Source: Meloidogyne chitwoodi
Taxonomy: Eukaryota; Nematoda; Chromadorea; Rhabditida; Meloidogynidae
NCBI GenBank assembly: GCA_015183035.1
Contig: JACZZP010000005.1
Coordinates: forward strand, 1,612,001-1,676,000
Length of the DNA stretch: 64,000 bases
Direction of reading: 5' to 3'
Positions within the stretch are counted from its first letter, which is position 1, and each line of letters starts with the position of its first letter. Positions 11,425-22,406 of this stretch are shown one piece after another. The position numbers and the translations under genes were made by a program. The notes below the pieces were generated by a model that was given only the letters and a program-made list of their open reading frames with translations, had not been told where the DNA came from and made no database searches.

Positions 11425-12913
11425 TCTTATTTAAAAATAAAAATAATATTTTTATTAAAATTAAATAAATATTTTTTAAGAAAATAAGAAAAAAAAAACA
11501 AAAATAAAAAAGGAAAAAGCCAGTTTGTTTTTACTCTTGACAAAAGTTTGCGCTTATTATAAAGCAATGCCCGATGGCTGAATTTGTTTTGTGTCTGTCA
11601 CAACTGCCACCCAGCAGTCATCATCTCATAATATCATCTTTTTTATTTATTTCAAGCATTTCAACATAAAATCCGACTTTTATTTTATTTATTTATTTTC
11701 TCAATTGTTTTATTCACCTTTTCCTTTATAATACATATTCTAATATATTTATATATTCTTTTTTATATTCACATATCATTAACCTTTTTACTTATATTAT
11801 TAACCCTTTTCTCTTTTTTTCTTATTATTTTCTTTTGCGCGACTTACTTTTCTTGTTTATTTAACAAAAAACAAATGTTAATCCATTACAAACGAGAGTT
11901 TTCAACAATGAAAGTTGAAAGAAAAAAAGATTAATAAAAATGATTTGATAATGAATGATAAATTTTAAAATATTTTTACAGAAATAAATAAATAAGAATA
12001 ATTATAATTATTTAAAATTAAATTAATTATCAAAATTATATGTTAAAATTGTTACTTAAATAGACAATGAATATATAAATATATAGGTATGTATAAGGCT
12101 TCTCAAAGTAATTAAACTTTTTTATTATTGTATAAAATGCTTTAAATTAAAATAAATATAAATGTTTATTATATTGGATAAATTAAGATTTAAAGGAGAA
12201 TTTTGTTTGTTAAAATAATAAATACAAAAAAATATAGGTAGTTTTCTCTTTTAAACCACAGATTAAGGCGCGCCTATAAATATATTTCCCTTTTATTTCC
12301 TTTTATTGTCAACAGATTTAGTTTTTTATATCTTCAGTTTTTTTGTTTTTTATAAATGTTAATAAAAAATCAAATCTAGTTTTAGTAAACGGAATTAAAG
12401 AAACCCATTTATTTTAAGTGGCTTAAATTTAAAAAATAAATAAATAAATAAATAATTTAATTATTTTAATAATTAATTAATAAAATAAAGAATATATATT
12501 AATAATTATTTTTAGTTAATTAATTTAAATAAATTATTTTATATGTTAAATAATTTTTTTATATACATTTTATATCAAAATATTTATAAAAATATTCTAA
12601 TTAATAGGTTAATGTTCTTGAAATCTTTGCAAAATATTTGCAAACAATAGAAAAAATTTAAAGAAATTCTTAGACTAATTATTTCGTTAACTTCGTTTAT
12701 GTTTTTTTCATATATATTTTTATATATTTCTTTATTGTTAAGGTTCTTTTAAGTTTTTTGTTTGTTTTTGATAGCAAAGAAGGAAAACCATATAATAAAC
12801 AAAATTAGGTAAAAGAGGTGTTTTAAAGTTAAGCATTAAAAAAAGATAATTTATTTATAATTAAAGTTTATATTCCATTCCAATTTAAATTTATTTCTTT
12901 TTTATTATTTTTT
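11425..12913. other. Gap upstream of the collagen gene
   Basis: Contains the collagen promoter side (next to 11425) and the 3' side of CAP gene 1. The stretch 11510-11660 is somewhat less AT-rich (CCCGATGGCTG, CCACCCAGCAGTCATCATC) and is the best candidate for promoter elements. No coding signal was recognised elsewhere. Confidence 0.45.
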
Positions 12914-13895
12914 TTATTGTAATTGCCATTTATTCGGTGATCTACAAAGTCCAGAGCTTTCACATATTGAATCTTTATAAACTGAACAATCTTCATTTTT
13001 TGTACATTTATTTCCAGCTGTATATATTTGATTATCACCATTATAAGCACTTTAATAAATTAAAAAATATAAATTTTTTAAAAATAAAATTCTTACGGAT
13101 TGAAATAATTACAAGAGACCAATGTTGTTTGTTTACAATTATAGGCTTTAGCACACCAATCTTGTGAACCACAAATATTATTTATACCACAAGATATTTG
13201 AATTGATTGAGACTGAGCCATCTAAGAAAGAATATTTTATTATAAATTAAATAAAATAATTTTTAAATAAATTTACTGGTATCCAATGTCCACAGCTATG
13301 CCAAATTGCATCAGAAGCATTTAAATTATTTTCTGCAATTGGACATACATCCTTTTCTGCCCACCACATATCTACTGCAGCAATTAAACCATCAGCTGTA
13401 ATTTTTAATGTTAAAATTAAATTAAGAGATATTTTTAATTAATTAATTAAATTACTAATATTCATAGAATAACTACTGGCATATAAATTTTCGCCATATA
13501 AAGTATCATCGGAATGTTTCATTTGACATTTATTAGCAGTTTCTTGAGAAAGTTTTTCCATTGTTACATTGTAAATCTTTATATATATAAAAATTTAATT
13601 TTTTTTAATTTAAAAATAAATGATAAAAGAATTACAAATTTGTAAAAAATTCCTCCAGGCAATGTTTTATTTGAAGCATCTTTAACTTCTCCACATGCCA
13701 ATTTTTCTCTATATTTATTATGAGCATGTAAAACAGCCAAACGATGATCATCAGTCATTACACAATTATCATCAGTTAAAATATTGTTAATTTGCAAATA
13801 AAAAACTTAAATTTTTAATTTTTTATTTAAAATATAATTTTCATTTATTTTAATTTTAAACCTGTCAATGAAAATATAAAAGAGAAGAGAAGCAT
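12914..13895 (-). CDS. CAP-domain (SCP/TAPS, venom-allergen-like) secreted protein 1
   Basis: Starts at ATG 13895-13893; the first exon joins in phase to the second and gives a hydrophobic signal peptide (MLLFSFIFSLTVFYL). The CAP domain follows: LHAHNKYREKLACG near its start, MKHSDDTLYGENLYAS (the conserved Glu region), MWWAEKDVC, then IWHSCGHW (conserved His region) and TTLVSCNYFNP. A C-terminal Cys-rich tail ends with CRSPNKWQLQ and stop at 12916-12914. The block after GHW reads IPMAQSQSIQISCG, unlike the usual TQMVW. CAP proteins of plant-parasitic nematodes are secreted and some act in the host; whether this one does is unknown. Confidence 0.9.
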
Positions 13896-13947
13896 TTTTG
13901 GTTTTAATAGAGGATTGAATAAATTAATTAAAAAACTCCAATATAAT

Positions 13948-14427
13948 AATATTTTATATATAAACTTTACATTTATAATTGCTGATATAACAAAAAGCAC
14001 GCGAGGTAAAATTTGAATTTTAATAAAAAAATTTAAGCATTCTATTTCTCTGAAACAAAAAATTTGGCAAATTTCCTGCCAAATTTAGAATTTTTAAAAT
14101 TACACGTATCAAAAAAGAATTAAATATTGAGAGATTTATATTTATTTAATTGTTTTGACAACTGTTGGAAATTTAAATTTATAAATGCTTAATTTTAATT
14201 TTTTAATTATTGAACAATAAAATAATATTTTTTTTTTTCAAATTACTTAATTTATTTATCATAAAGAAATAAGAAGAAGGAATTAAAATTTTATGATTTT
14301 TTAATTTAATTATATTTAGTCCTAAATTAAATTCTTGAATTACCGTAATTCTTAATTATTAAAGGAGTATGATTTTAATAAATTCAAATGCATTCTTTTT
14401 ATTTTGACAGAATGTCTATTGACTATT
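13948..14427. repeat. Duplicated block A, upstream of CAP gene 1
   Basis: About 480 bp starting about 50 bp upstream of the CAP 1 start codon. It is nearly the same as 17851-18051 joined to 20036-20357. Shared landmarks include AAAAAGCACGCGAGGTAAAA, AATTGTTTTGACAACTGTTG and TTTGACAGAATGTCTATTGA. The second copy is split by transposon insertion and has about 48 extra bases near its far end. Confidence 0.9.
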
Positions 14428-14882
14428 TTTGGTTCTTTTATTGCTTCCATTTTATAACGATCTCTCCAAAAATCAAAGTTTGTCTTAATAATTAAATAAT
14501 TATTTAAAAAATGAAGAATAAATTAACCTGAGGACGTTCTTCATATTTTTGTTGTTTTTTATTATCAAAAGTTGAATAACGATCAAAATATAAATTATCC
14601 CCAATAGTTTTTTGTTTAGTTATAAATCCATAATTATCATTATTATTATTATCATTTTCTTCCCTTTTCCAATTACTTCTCAATTCTGAATGAAATCTTC
14701 TTGATGGCAATGTTGCTTCACGTCTAATTGGTACAACTGTTATATTACCTATAAATATATTTGTTTATTTTTATAATTAATTATATTTAATTTAATTCCG
14801 ACTATTTTATTCCTTCCTGCCTTTCTTTTTTTTAATTTTATTTTAAGTTTATATTTTTGGTTTTCGACATTTCTAATTTAAG
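14428..14882 (-). pseudogene. Duplicated fragment of the unrecognised gene at 29.7-31.5 kb
   Basis: Almost identical to 30690-31148. It contains one internal exon (14527-14750) coding RREATLPSRRFHSELRSN and on to KYEERPQ, with flanking intron sequence and the start of the next exon (DFWRDRYKMEAIKEP). No start, first exon or later exons are present, so it cannot code the full protein. One difference is Asp for Asn in the Asn run (NDNNNN against NNNNNN). It directly abuts block A. Confidence 0.85.
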
Positions 14883-15647
14883 TTTAAGAAATAACAACTA
14901 GTGAAAGAGTGCACTACTCAGTGTTATGCATAAGTGGGATGTTAAGAGTAGCATAATGTTTTGAAAAATTTGGAAAGTTAAAAAGAATTTTGGGTAAAAA
15001 TTTTTTGGCTTTGGGGCGCGCTGCTAGAAGTTTAGAATGCACAGCTGAGCTATGCGACTCATACCAACGGTACCACTCATTTAAGATGGAAAAGACCTCT
15101 GATCGTAGTCATCTGTCTCGCCTAAAATTCCATTAAAAATTAAGTTAAAGATACAATATGACCTTCAAGTGCCACCCTCAAATCTGGCAACAAAATAACC
15201 CATAACATTGAACTCCCCATATCCGATTACATATTATTCAAATATTTTCTCTGTATTATTTTATTTGAATGGATGTCACATCTCGGCCCTTCGGTTCGCG
15301 GCTCTATCATTACAGATGGATTTAGCGATTTTTTTAAAATTAAAAAATTTGTCTAGAAAGCGTTTATAAATGAATTAATTATTTTTTAAGTAAATTATTT
15401 AATGCCTTATGTTAGTGTTTTTATAAAAATTAAGTGATAAAGGAATATTTTCCAAATATATGTATATTTAATGATTATTATTGTTACTAAAATAATATAT
15501 TTATTTAATATAATATATTAATTATATTGAAGCATTTTACTTTTTAGAGTAAAGTGTTGTGGTTTTAAATTATCATTTTATTGACAGCTTTATGTTAAAT
15601 TTATATTTAAATATATATACTAATAAATTAAATAAATCTAACAAAAT
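14883..15647. other. Gap with a short GC-richer island
   Basis: Mostly AT-rich. At 15008-15130 lies a GC-richer stretch (GGGGCGCGCTGCTAGAAG, CATACCAACGGTACCACTC). On the minus strand it contains GCATAGCTCAGCTGTGCATT, which recalls the D-arm of a tRNA, but a full cloverleaf and B box were not found; a tRNA-derived SINE is possible. The remainder shows nothing. Confidence 0.35.
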
Positions 15648-17850
15648 AAGTTATAATTCAAATATTAATATTTAAAAAAGTTATTTTATCGTTAAATAAA
15701 ATTTAAAATAAATATTAGTGGTGAATGTAGCTTAAAATAATATTTAATTTTTAAAATTCTTCCAAATAAATTTAAGATATTTTTCTAAAATAATTATAAA
15801 TTGATAATGAAAACAATAATATTTCTGAAATTAAATATTAACATCCTATAGTTTTGGTATAATTTTTCCATTTATTATATTCTTCCACAAGTACATCTGC
15901 CTTTAAATAAAATATTTAAAAAAATATAATTTAAAATAAATATTTATTTTATAAATAAAAAAACAAACCATTATATGAGTATATAATTTTCCAAAATTAA
16001 TTGATTCAATTCTATAATTTAGATTACTTAATCCATCTTTTAAATATTTTTCTTTAGTCAATCTAAGTAATTTGAAACGGCATCTAAAAAAATATTAAAT
16101 AAAATAATTAAAAATTAATTACGGATGTGGTGTATTTCCTTCATCAATTTTATGTCCAAATGATCTATAACGGGGAATATCTCCTTCAGGCCTTGTAAAG
16201 CTCATTTTAGCTAATCTTACTCTTAAAATATTAATAATTTAAAAATAATATATTAAAATATTATTATTTAACCTTGTAAATAAATCATCATCTTCACCAC
16301 CCCATCCCCAAAAATCATTTGAATAACCATTAACTTTTCGAAGTTGTTCTACTGTTAGAGCTAAAACACCGCCAATAAAGTCCTTATAGAGAATTCTAAT
16401 TAAAAAATAAATATTTTTTAAACAAATATAAATTAAATTTTGGATTCTTGGGTTGAATCTTAGAAATTAAAAAAATATTAAAGCACGTCCGGTTAAATTC
16501 TTTACTATTAGAAATAAAAATAAATTTGTGGATTTTATTATTAATTCAAACTCAATTTCTAAGACACAAATGGAGTAGGCAAAACAGAAAAGTAATACCA
16601 AATGGTATAATTGAAGCATTAAATACCAAAATTAACTCTACATACTATTATATAATTAAATTACTTATATCCAGTCTTTTCAATATAAACACTCATATGT
16701 TTTGTTTTTGATAAATCAGAAGAACATGTATATAAATTATTATCATTTTCTGGAAAAGTATCAACATCATGGAAAAGAATACAATCAAATGGATAAACCC
16801 TTATAGCCTTAAGATAAAATAAATTAATTAAATTAAGAAAACATTAAAAATTCAAAAATATTTATTTTTTACCCATTATATCTAATTATGTTTAGGTAAT
16901 TTAAATTAATTTTTAAAAATTAATTTAACAAACTTCTAAAACACCAATATTTGTCAGTCGTCCTTTATTAAAAGTAAAATTTCCAAATTGTTCAACAATA
17001 AATATTGCATAATCTAATTGTTGTCTTTGTAGAAAACGATGAATATTATTAATAAAAGTAAGTAAATGTTTCTTTCTATCCCTAAAATTTAAATTAAAAA
17101 TAAATAATTAATTAAAAAAAACCTGTAAGGTACTACAATAGCAACTTTATTTCTTGATTTACATTCTTTTGGTCTCCAATGTCCTCCAGGCATCATATCT
17201 TTATATTTAGCTTCAATTTCTTCTAATTTTGGTGAACTCATATCTACATCTATTTTTCCTTTAAGATTTGGTGGTTTTTCTGGACAGAGTGATAAATTTT
17301 CCTTTAAAAATATTAATTTATATTAATTTAAATATATTTACTTGTTGTACTCTCCAAATTTTTGATAATTGAATAATTTGTGGTCCATAATTATTTATTT
17401 GATGGTTATTTATTATTGGTATTATTGTTGATCTTTTAATATTATTTATTTTTTCTTCAATTTTATTTTCTTCTTTTAAATTATTTTTATCTTCCTTAAT
17501 TTCTTTTAAATTATTTTTATCTTCTTTAATTTCTTTTAAATTAATTTCCTTATATATATTAATTATATTTTTTTCTTCTTTATTTTCTTCTTTTAAATTA
17601 TTTTCATCAAATTTTGATTTAATTTTTATTAAATTTATTTTTGATATTTTTCTTAATTCAAGTCCATTAATAATATCATTTAATATATATGCTGCTATTA
17701 ATGCTGATATAATTATTATAAATCCTTTAATTAATGTTTCTTTATTTCGTAAAAACATTTTTATATTTAACTAAAAAGAATAAAATTATTATTTTAATTT
17801 AAATATATTTAGAAAAAATAATAATTTTTTATTTGAATATTTTAAATATA
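15648..17850. repeat. Segmental duplication carrying GT7 copy 1
   Basis: This segment matches 37438-39619 almost base for base, introns and 3' flank included. On the low-coordinate side the match begins at AAGTTATAATTCAAATATTA, and on the other side it ends in TTTGAATATTTTAAATATAA shortly upstream of the start codon. The visible differences are a 30-bp stem repeat and small indels, so the duplication is recent. Confidence 0.9.
15838..17758 (-). CDS. Beta-1,4-galactosyltransferase-like (GT7), copy 1
   Basis: Type II Golgi glycosyltransferase. Start ATG 17758-17756; residues about 10-32 are the membrane anchor (GFIIIISALIAAYILNDII), then a Lys/Glu/Asn-rich stem. The catalytic domain has GGHWRPKEC and VAIVVPYRDR (donor binding), FHDVDTFPENDNNLY (Asp-x-Asp metal site), NDFWGWGGEDDD (family signature), and stop at 15840-15838. 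Exon joins were checked by phase. The closest C. elegans type is BRE-4, a GT7 enzyme that adds GalNAc to glycolipids; donor and acceptor here are not known. The stem has a tandem repeat of KEIKEDKNNL that copies 2 and 3 have only once. One intron (about 16394-16672) is long and identical to that of copy 3. Confidence 0.9.
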
Positions 17851-18051
17851 ATATTTTATATATAAACTTTCCATTTATAATCGCTACAAAAAGCACGCGA
17901 GGTAAAATTTGAATTTTAATAAAAAAATTTAAGCATTCTATTTCTCTGAAAGAAAAAATTAAAAAAATATCCTGCCAAATTTAGAATTTTTAAAATTATA
18001 CGTACATATCAAAAAAGAATTAAAGATTGAGAGATTTACATTTAATTGTTT
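17851..18051. repeat. Block A second copy, first half
   Basis: Matches 13948-14158 and lies about 93 bp upstream of the GT7 copy 1 start codon. It ends in AATTGTTT, the target duplicated by the inserted transposon. It continues at 20036. Confidence 0.9.
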
Positions 18052-18281
18052 GGTCTTTTCAGTTATGACGGCAAATTTTCGCAATTTTTTGTCCGCAAAT
18101 TTTTATTTACATATTATATTGGAAGCAGAGCTGTGCTAAAAAAAAATTATTTACGAAACGAAAACGAAAACGAAAAAAATAAAATTATTTTTTCGAAACG
18201 AAAACGAAAATATGTTAAAATTTTCATAAACGAAACGAAAACGAAACGAAAAAAATCAAATTTAGTTTTGTTGGTTTATAC

Positions 18282-19034
18282 CAGGGGTGTGCCCAATTGA
18301 ATTTTAAAAAACGAGAACGAGACTACGAGATACGAGATTAAAATAAAAATACGAGAACGAGATGCGAGATACGAGACGGCAAAAAACACGAGATTATACG
18401 AGATTACGAGACACGAGATTTTTCAAAAATTAACTACTTTTATTAGTAAAAAATTTCTCAAATATCATATTTATAATTAGGGTGCCTCCCCGACCCATCG
18501 GGGCGGAAATTTCGGGGGACGGGGATCGTCGGGGGAGACCTTCGGGGATCGGGTCGGGGGAAAGTAAATCTTTCGGGGACGGGGTCGGGGGACGTCGGGG
18601 GCAGCATGTCGGGGTTCAGGTCGGGGAAAACCTCCAAAAATGTCGGGGATTGGGGGCACAGGGACGGGGAGGCACCCTATTTATAATCATACAATTTCAA
18701 ATTGTGATGGAGAAAAAGTAATTTCTCGACGTTATGCGGCAACAACCTTTTGCGCAAATCACTCACGATCAATCCGGCGCTGGAGAATGTTGTTCCTTAC
18801 AAAATGCAACTCTCCCACTTAAGGAAAAGTATTCCCAAATTTTTGACATAATAATTTTAAGTAAAAAATGTATATCTTAAAATAAAAATTCATTAGCAAA
18901 ATAGATGTTTAAAAATTAATCTCGTTTTAAATCTCGTTTTTTTGGAAAAATACGAGAACGAGATGCGAGATGGCCAAAAAACACGAGATTATACGAGATA
19001 CGAGACACGAGATACGAGACGAGGCACACCCCTG
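18282..19034. mobile_element. hAT-like element nested at level 3
   Basis: A 753-bp insertion with ends CAGGGGTGTGCC (both ends, inwards) and perfect 8-bp duplications GTTTATAC at 18274-18281 and 19035-19042. Subterminal ACGAGAACGAGATGCGAGAT repeats are present on both arms. No coding capacity; a typical non-autonomous hAT. Confidence 0.85.
18479..18678. mobile_element. GC-rich 200-bp element nested at level 4
   Basis: Inverted ends AGGGTGCCTCCCCG and 9-bp flanks ATTTATAAT (18469-18477 and 18679-18687). The inside is made of TCGGGG/GGGGACGGGG motifs and is by far the most GC-rich DNA in the window. A 9-bp duplication would suit Mutator-like elements, but the family is not established. Open frames across it on both strands are base-composition artefacts. 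Confidence 0.7.
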
Positions 19035-20035
19035 GTTTATACCTTTAAATTATTCTAAAGAAATTTATAAAAATACTTTCTCATAGGTATAGTAATTAAT
19101 TTTTTATCTCTGTAAATTTGTATTTAAACCAGGAAAGCGCATGGTTAGGTTTTCAGTAACGTAACCGGTTATACCCGTGGGGTCTATATCCTATTATCCG
19201 TGGCCAAATTTGCTATATCCGTCCGCGAGTATCCGTGGATATTCCGTTTTTTCTCAAAATGGTCAAGATAAAGAGGTTTTGAGAGCATATTATTTATATA
19301 TACATATATGAGAAGTTTTAAAATATAGAAAGATTATTTTTCTCTGCAGAGAAAAGTATTTAAACACGGTTGTTCCAGGTTAATCAAAAATTTAGGATGA
19401 GTACATGTTTATAAATTCCTTTTTTAGCGCCGCAGGCGAAAATTTTGGAAAATTATTGCACTATAGTCGCCAAAAATTACACTTTTTAGTGTCGTAGACG
19501 AAAATTTCAGACCTAATTTTGCTTTAAAAATTTTCGTTATTTTCGTAGAAAAATAGTAAAAAACGAAAACGAAACGAAAATGATTTTTGACTAAACAAAA
19601 ACGAACGAAAACGTCAAAAATCTACGAAAATTTCGTAAATACAAAACGAAATGAAAATTTTCGCACACCTCTGATTGGAATCATAAAATAAACAATTTTT
19701 GCTAAAATATCATCAAATGCATCAACTTTTCTTCTTTTTGCAACTACCCTCTCCAACTTTCTGGAGAAATTTTGTTGCAAGAGAATTTTTTGTATTATAA
19801 CTCATTTTTAAAAAGTTGGAAAGATAATTTTGAAAAAATATATAAGGAAATATATATAGGGAATTAATGTATTAACGATCATAGTATTGGGAAGTTTTCC
19901 AATTCACCGTTATATAATCTTTCTTTTGGGAAAAATGAAAAAATATGTTGATTTATGCCTCCAATATAATATGTATGTAAATAAAAATTTGCAAACAAAA
20001 AATTGCGAAATTTGCTGCCATAACTGAAAAGTACC

Positions 20036-20357
20036 AATTGTTTTGACAACTGTTGGAAATGTAAATTTATAAATGCTTAATTTTAATTTTTTAATTATTG
20101 AACAATAAATAATATTTTTTCAAATTACTTAATTTATTTATCATAAAGAAATAAGAAGAAAGAATTAAAATTTTATGATTTTTTAATTTAATTATATTTA
20201 GTCCTAAATTAAATTCTTGAATTACCCTAATTCTTAATTATTAAAGGAGTATGATTTTAATAGAGGAAATACGATAATTCAGCTCATTATGGTAAATTTT
20301 GTGCTGACTGTTCAAATGTATTCTTTTTATTTTGACAGAATGTCTATTGACTATTTT
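20036..20357. repeat. Block A second copy, second half
   Basis: Continues the match to 14150-14427 after the transposon nest, ending in GAATGTCTATTGACTATTTT. Relative to the first copy it has about 48 additional bases (GAGGAAATACGATAATTCAG and on). The 165 bp from here to the exonuclease start would serve as its promoter; nothing specific is recognised. Confidence 0.85.
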
Positions 20358-20524
20358 CCAGTTACAAAATATTATTTGGAAATGAATCATTTTTATAGTA
20401 AAAATTTGAATGATTAAGTTTTTGACCATTAACTGGCCTTCATTTTTTATAAAAAGTTTCAGTTAATTTTTATTTAATTTATAATTATTAACATTATTTA
20501 GATTAATTTATTAATATTTTAATA

Positions 20525-22239
20525 ATGGAACAAACAAAAACACTAATTTTTATGGATCTAGAATCGACTGGTCTTTTTGATGATAGTTATTCTAATCCTT
20601 TAATTAATTCTGGTTATCAAAAGGATTTAACACGTCGATTAGAAAATATTATTCGTTCAGGTTTTTTATTTAAATTAAATTTAGTTTTTAGGCATTTTAT
20701 TTAAATTTTTTAAAATTAAATAATTTTTAAATAGATAGTCGTCGAAGGCCTCACATAACAGAAATTTCATTTGTTTCAATTCCTTCAAAATTATTTAAAG
20801 AAGCAGCAAAACAATTAAATAATGAAATAACTCTTAGACATTCACAACCTATTGATTTTTATATACCTGTAATTACTAATATACAAACTCGTCAAATAAA
20901 CCCACAACTTAATTCTTCTGAATGGACAAATTATGAAATACTTAGAAGAACCAAACCAAATGGTTTTTTAAATAAATAAATAAAAAATATGTATAATAAT
21001 AATTTTAAGCTGTAAAACTTTCTAAAGAAGAGTTGGAATTAAAAAATACATTTGCACAAGAATGGCCTGGATTTGTAAATTTAATTAATTAAATTTAAAT
21101 AATATTATTTTAATTTTAAAGCAACAAATGCTTTGTTTATCTCCAAAGCCAGCTTGTTTAATTGCTCATAATGGGATTTGTTTTGATTTTCGACTTCTTT
21201 TACACGAAATTATTCAAGCAGATTTATTAGAAAAATGGCCAATTCCAGAAGAGGTTTATTTAATTAATTAATTTATTGTTTTTTAAATTATTCTAATTTT
21301 GTGAATTAGAATAATATTTTTTTAAATAATTAAAAAATATTTAAATAATTCTTTATAAAAGGTGTACTTTCTTGATACATTATCTTCTCTATCAAATATT
21401 GAATCTTCTTTTTATAATGAAATTGAAATTACTACAAAAAATGTTGATTGGAAATATAGTAAAATTTTAAATTAAAAATATTTTTTTAATAATTTTAAGT
21501 TATTTCACAAAGTGATGAAGGAGAAAATGAAATTGAAGTAATTAATGAAAAAATAAAAAATAATAAAACAACTAGTGGAATAATTGTTGATAATTTAGAA
21601 AATAAAAATATAATAAGAGCTCCACCTAATAAAGAACAACTTCAAAGAACTCCTGACAAAAATAGAATTGTTAATGAAAATATATTAATAAAAAGGTAAA
21701 TAAATATTTAGAGTATATAATTATGATTTTAAAAAATTATTTGATTTTTAAGTGCAAAAAGATGTTTATTTGGAAATAATAATACAATTATTAGTAATAG
21801 CAAAAGCCAACCTCAAACTCCAATTACTTTTATGAGAACAGATAATTGGAGTCCAGCTAAACGAAGACGAATTAATCCACAATTTTTTGAGTAAAAAAAA
21901 AATAATTTAATAAATTTATTTATTTATCAATTATTAGGCGAAATGGAGAAGGAAATTGGAATTTTAATTCTCATCAAGCTAAATGTGAATCATCTGGAAA
22001 AGGGAAACGAACACTTGAAGCTTTACAAGAAAGAGTTTTTAAAATATTTTTTAATTTAAAATTTATTTATTTTTTAGTTTTTTGTCAAAGGATTATTTAC
22101 TTCTCATAGAGCACAGGGTGATGCTGAGGCTTTACTTCAATGTTGTCTTGCTTATGGAGAAGATTTTATTTCATATATTGACAAAAATAGATCTCTATTT
22201 CCAATTGATTCTTTTTTAGAAAATACAAACTTTGATTAA
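20525..22239 (+). CDS. TREX-like DEDDh 3'-5' exonuclease
   Basis: Degrades DNA from 3' ends with two metal ions. Start ATG 20525-20527, stop 22237-22239, about nine exons. Exo I is FMDLESTG (Asp and Glu, residues about 9-16). Exo II is IAHNGICFDFRLL with the second Asp. Exo III is SHRAQGDAEALLQ, with His and Asp at the DEDDh spacing seen in TREX1/TREX2. Between Exo II and Exo III lies an extra region of about 160 residues, rich in Asn, Lys and Glu with a basic patch PAKRRRINPQ, which could be a nuclear localisation signal. Animal TREX enzymes have far shorter loops there. There is no C-terminal membrane anchor as in TREX1. It is followed after 167 bp by MOCS1A on the same strand. Confidence 0.88.
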
Positions 22240-22406
22240 TATTAAAAAGAAAATTAATTAATTCTTATCATCATTATTGATAATCAAAAATTTTGTTTTT
22301 ATAATATTTATTGTAATAAAAATATTATCTTGTCAATCACAAATAAAAATCAATAAGACCAAATAATTATATAACATTTATATTTTAATTAAAAGTTTAT
22401 TTTATA

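Larger units (their letters stand above)
18126..19673. mobile_element. hAT-like element nested at level 2
   Basis: Ends are CAGAGCTGTGC on the left and, read inwards from the right, CAGAGGTGTGC, with 8-bp flanks ATTGGAAG (18118-18125) and ATTGGAAT (19674-19681) that differ by one base. Subterminal regions are full of ACGAAAACGAAA-type repeats on the left and the same family on the right. An 8-bp duplication and CAG-G-GTGTGC ends fit the hAT superfamily. No transposase frame is seen. Confidence 0.75.
18052..20035. mobile_element. Outer DNA transposon (Merlin-like ends) of a nest
   Basis: Terminal inverted repeats of about 55 bp (left GGTCTTTTCAGTTATGACGG, right end inwards GGTACTTTTCAGTTATGGCA) with a perfect 8-bp duplication AATTGTTT at 18044-18051 and 20036-20043. 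Block A at 14150 is the empty site, which proves the insertion. Its own sequence is only 18052-18125 and 19674-20035; the rest is later insertions. The ends begin GGTACTT like the Merlin element at 6.3 kb, hence the tentative superfamily. A minus-strand reading near 19735-19800 (LERVVAKRRKVDAF) could be a transposase remnant. Confidence 0.85.

Noticed and set aside
15008..15130. Possible tRNA or tRNA-derived SINE
   Set aside because: A D-arm-like stretch is present on the minus strand, but no B box or cloverleaf could be built. Mentioned only in the gap description.
16526..16711. 61-residue plus-strand frame, identical at 38314-38499
   Set aside because: It lies across an intron and exon of the minus-strand GT7 genes; its conservation is explained by the segmental duplication.
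18046..18822. Plus and minus frames across the transposon nest
   Set aside because: They are made of ACGAAAACG, ACGAGA and CGGGG repeats of the nested elements, with no protein resemblance.
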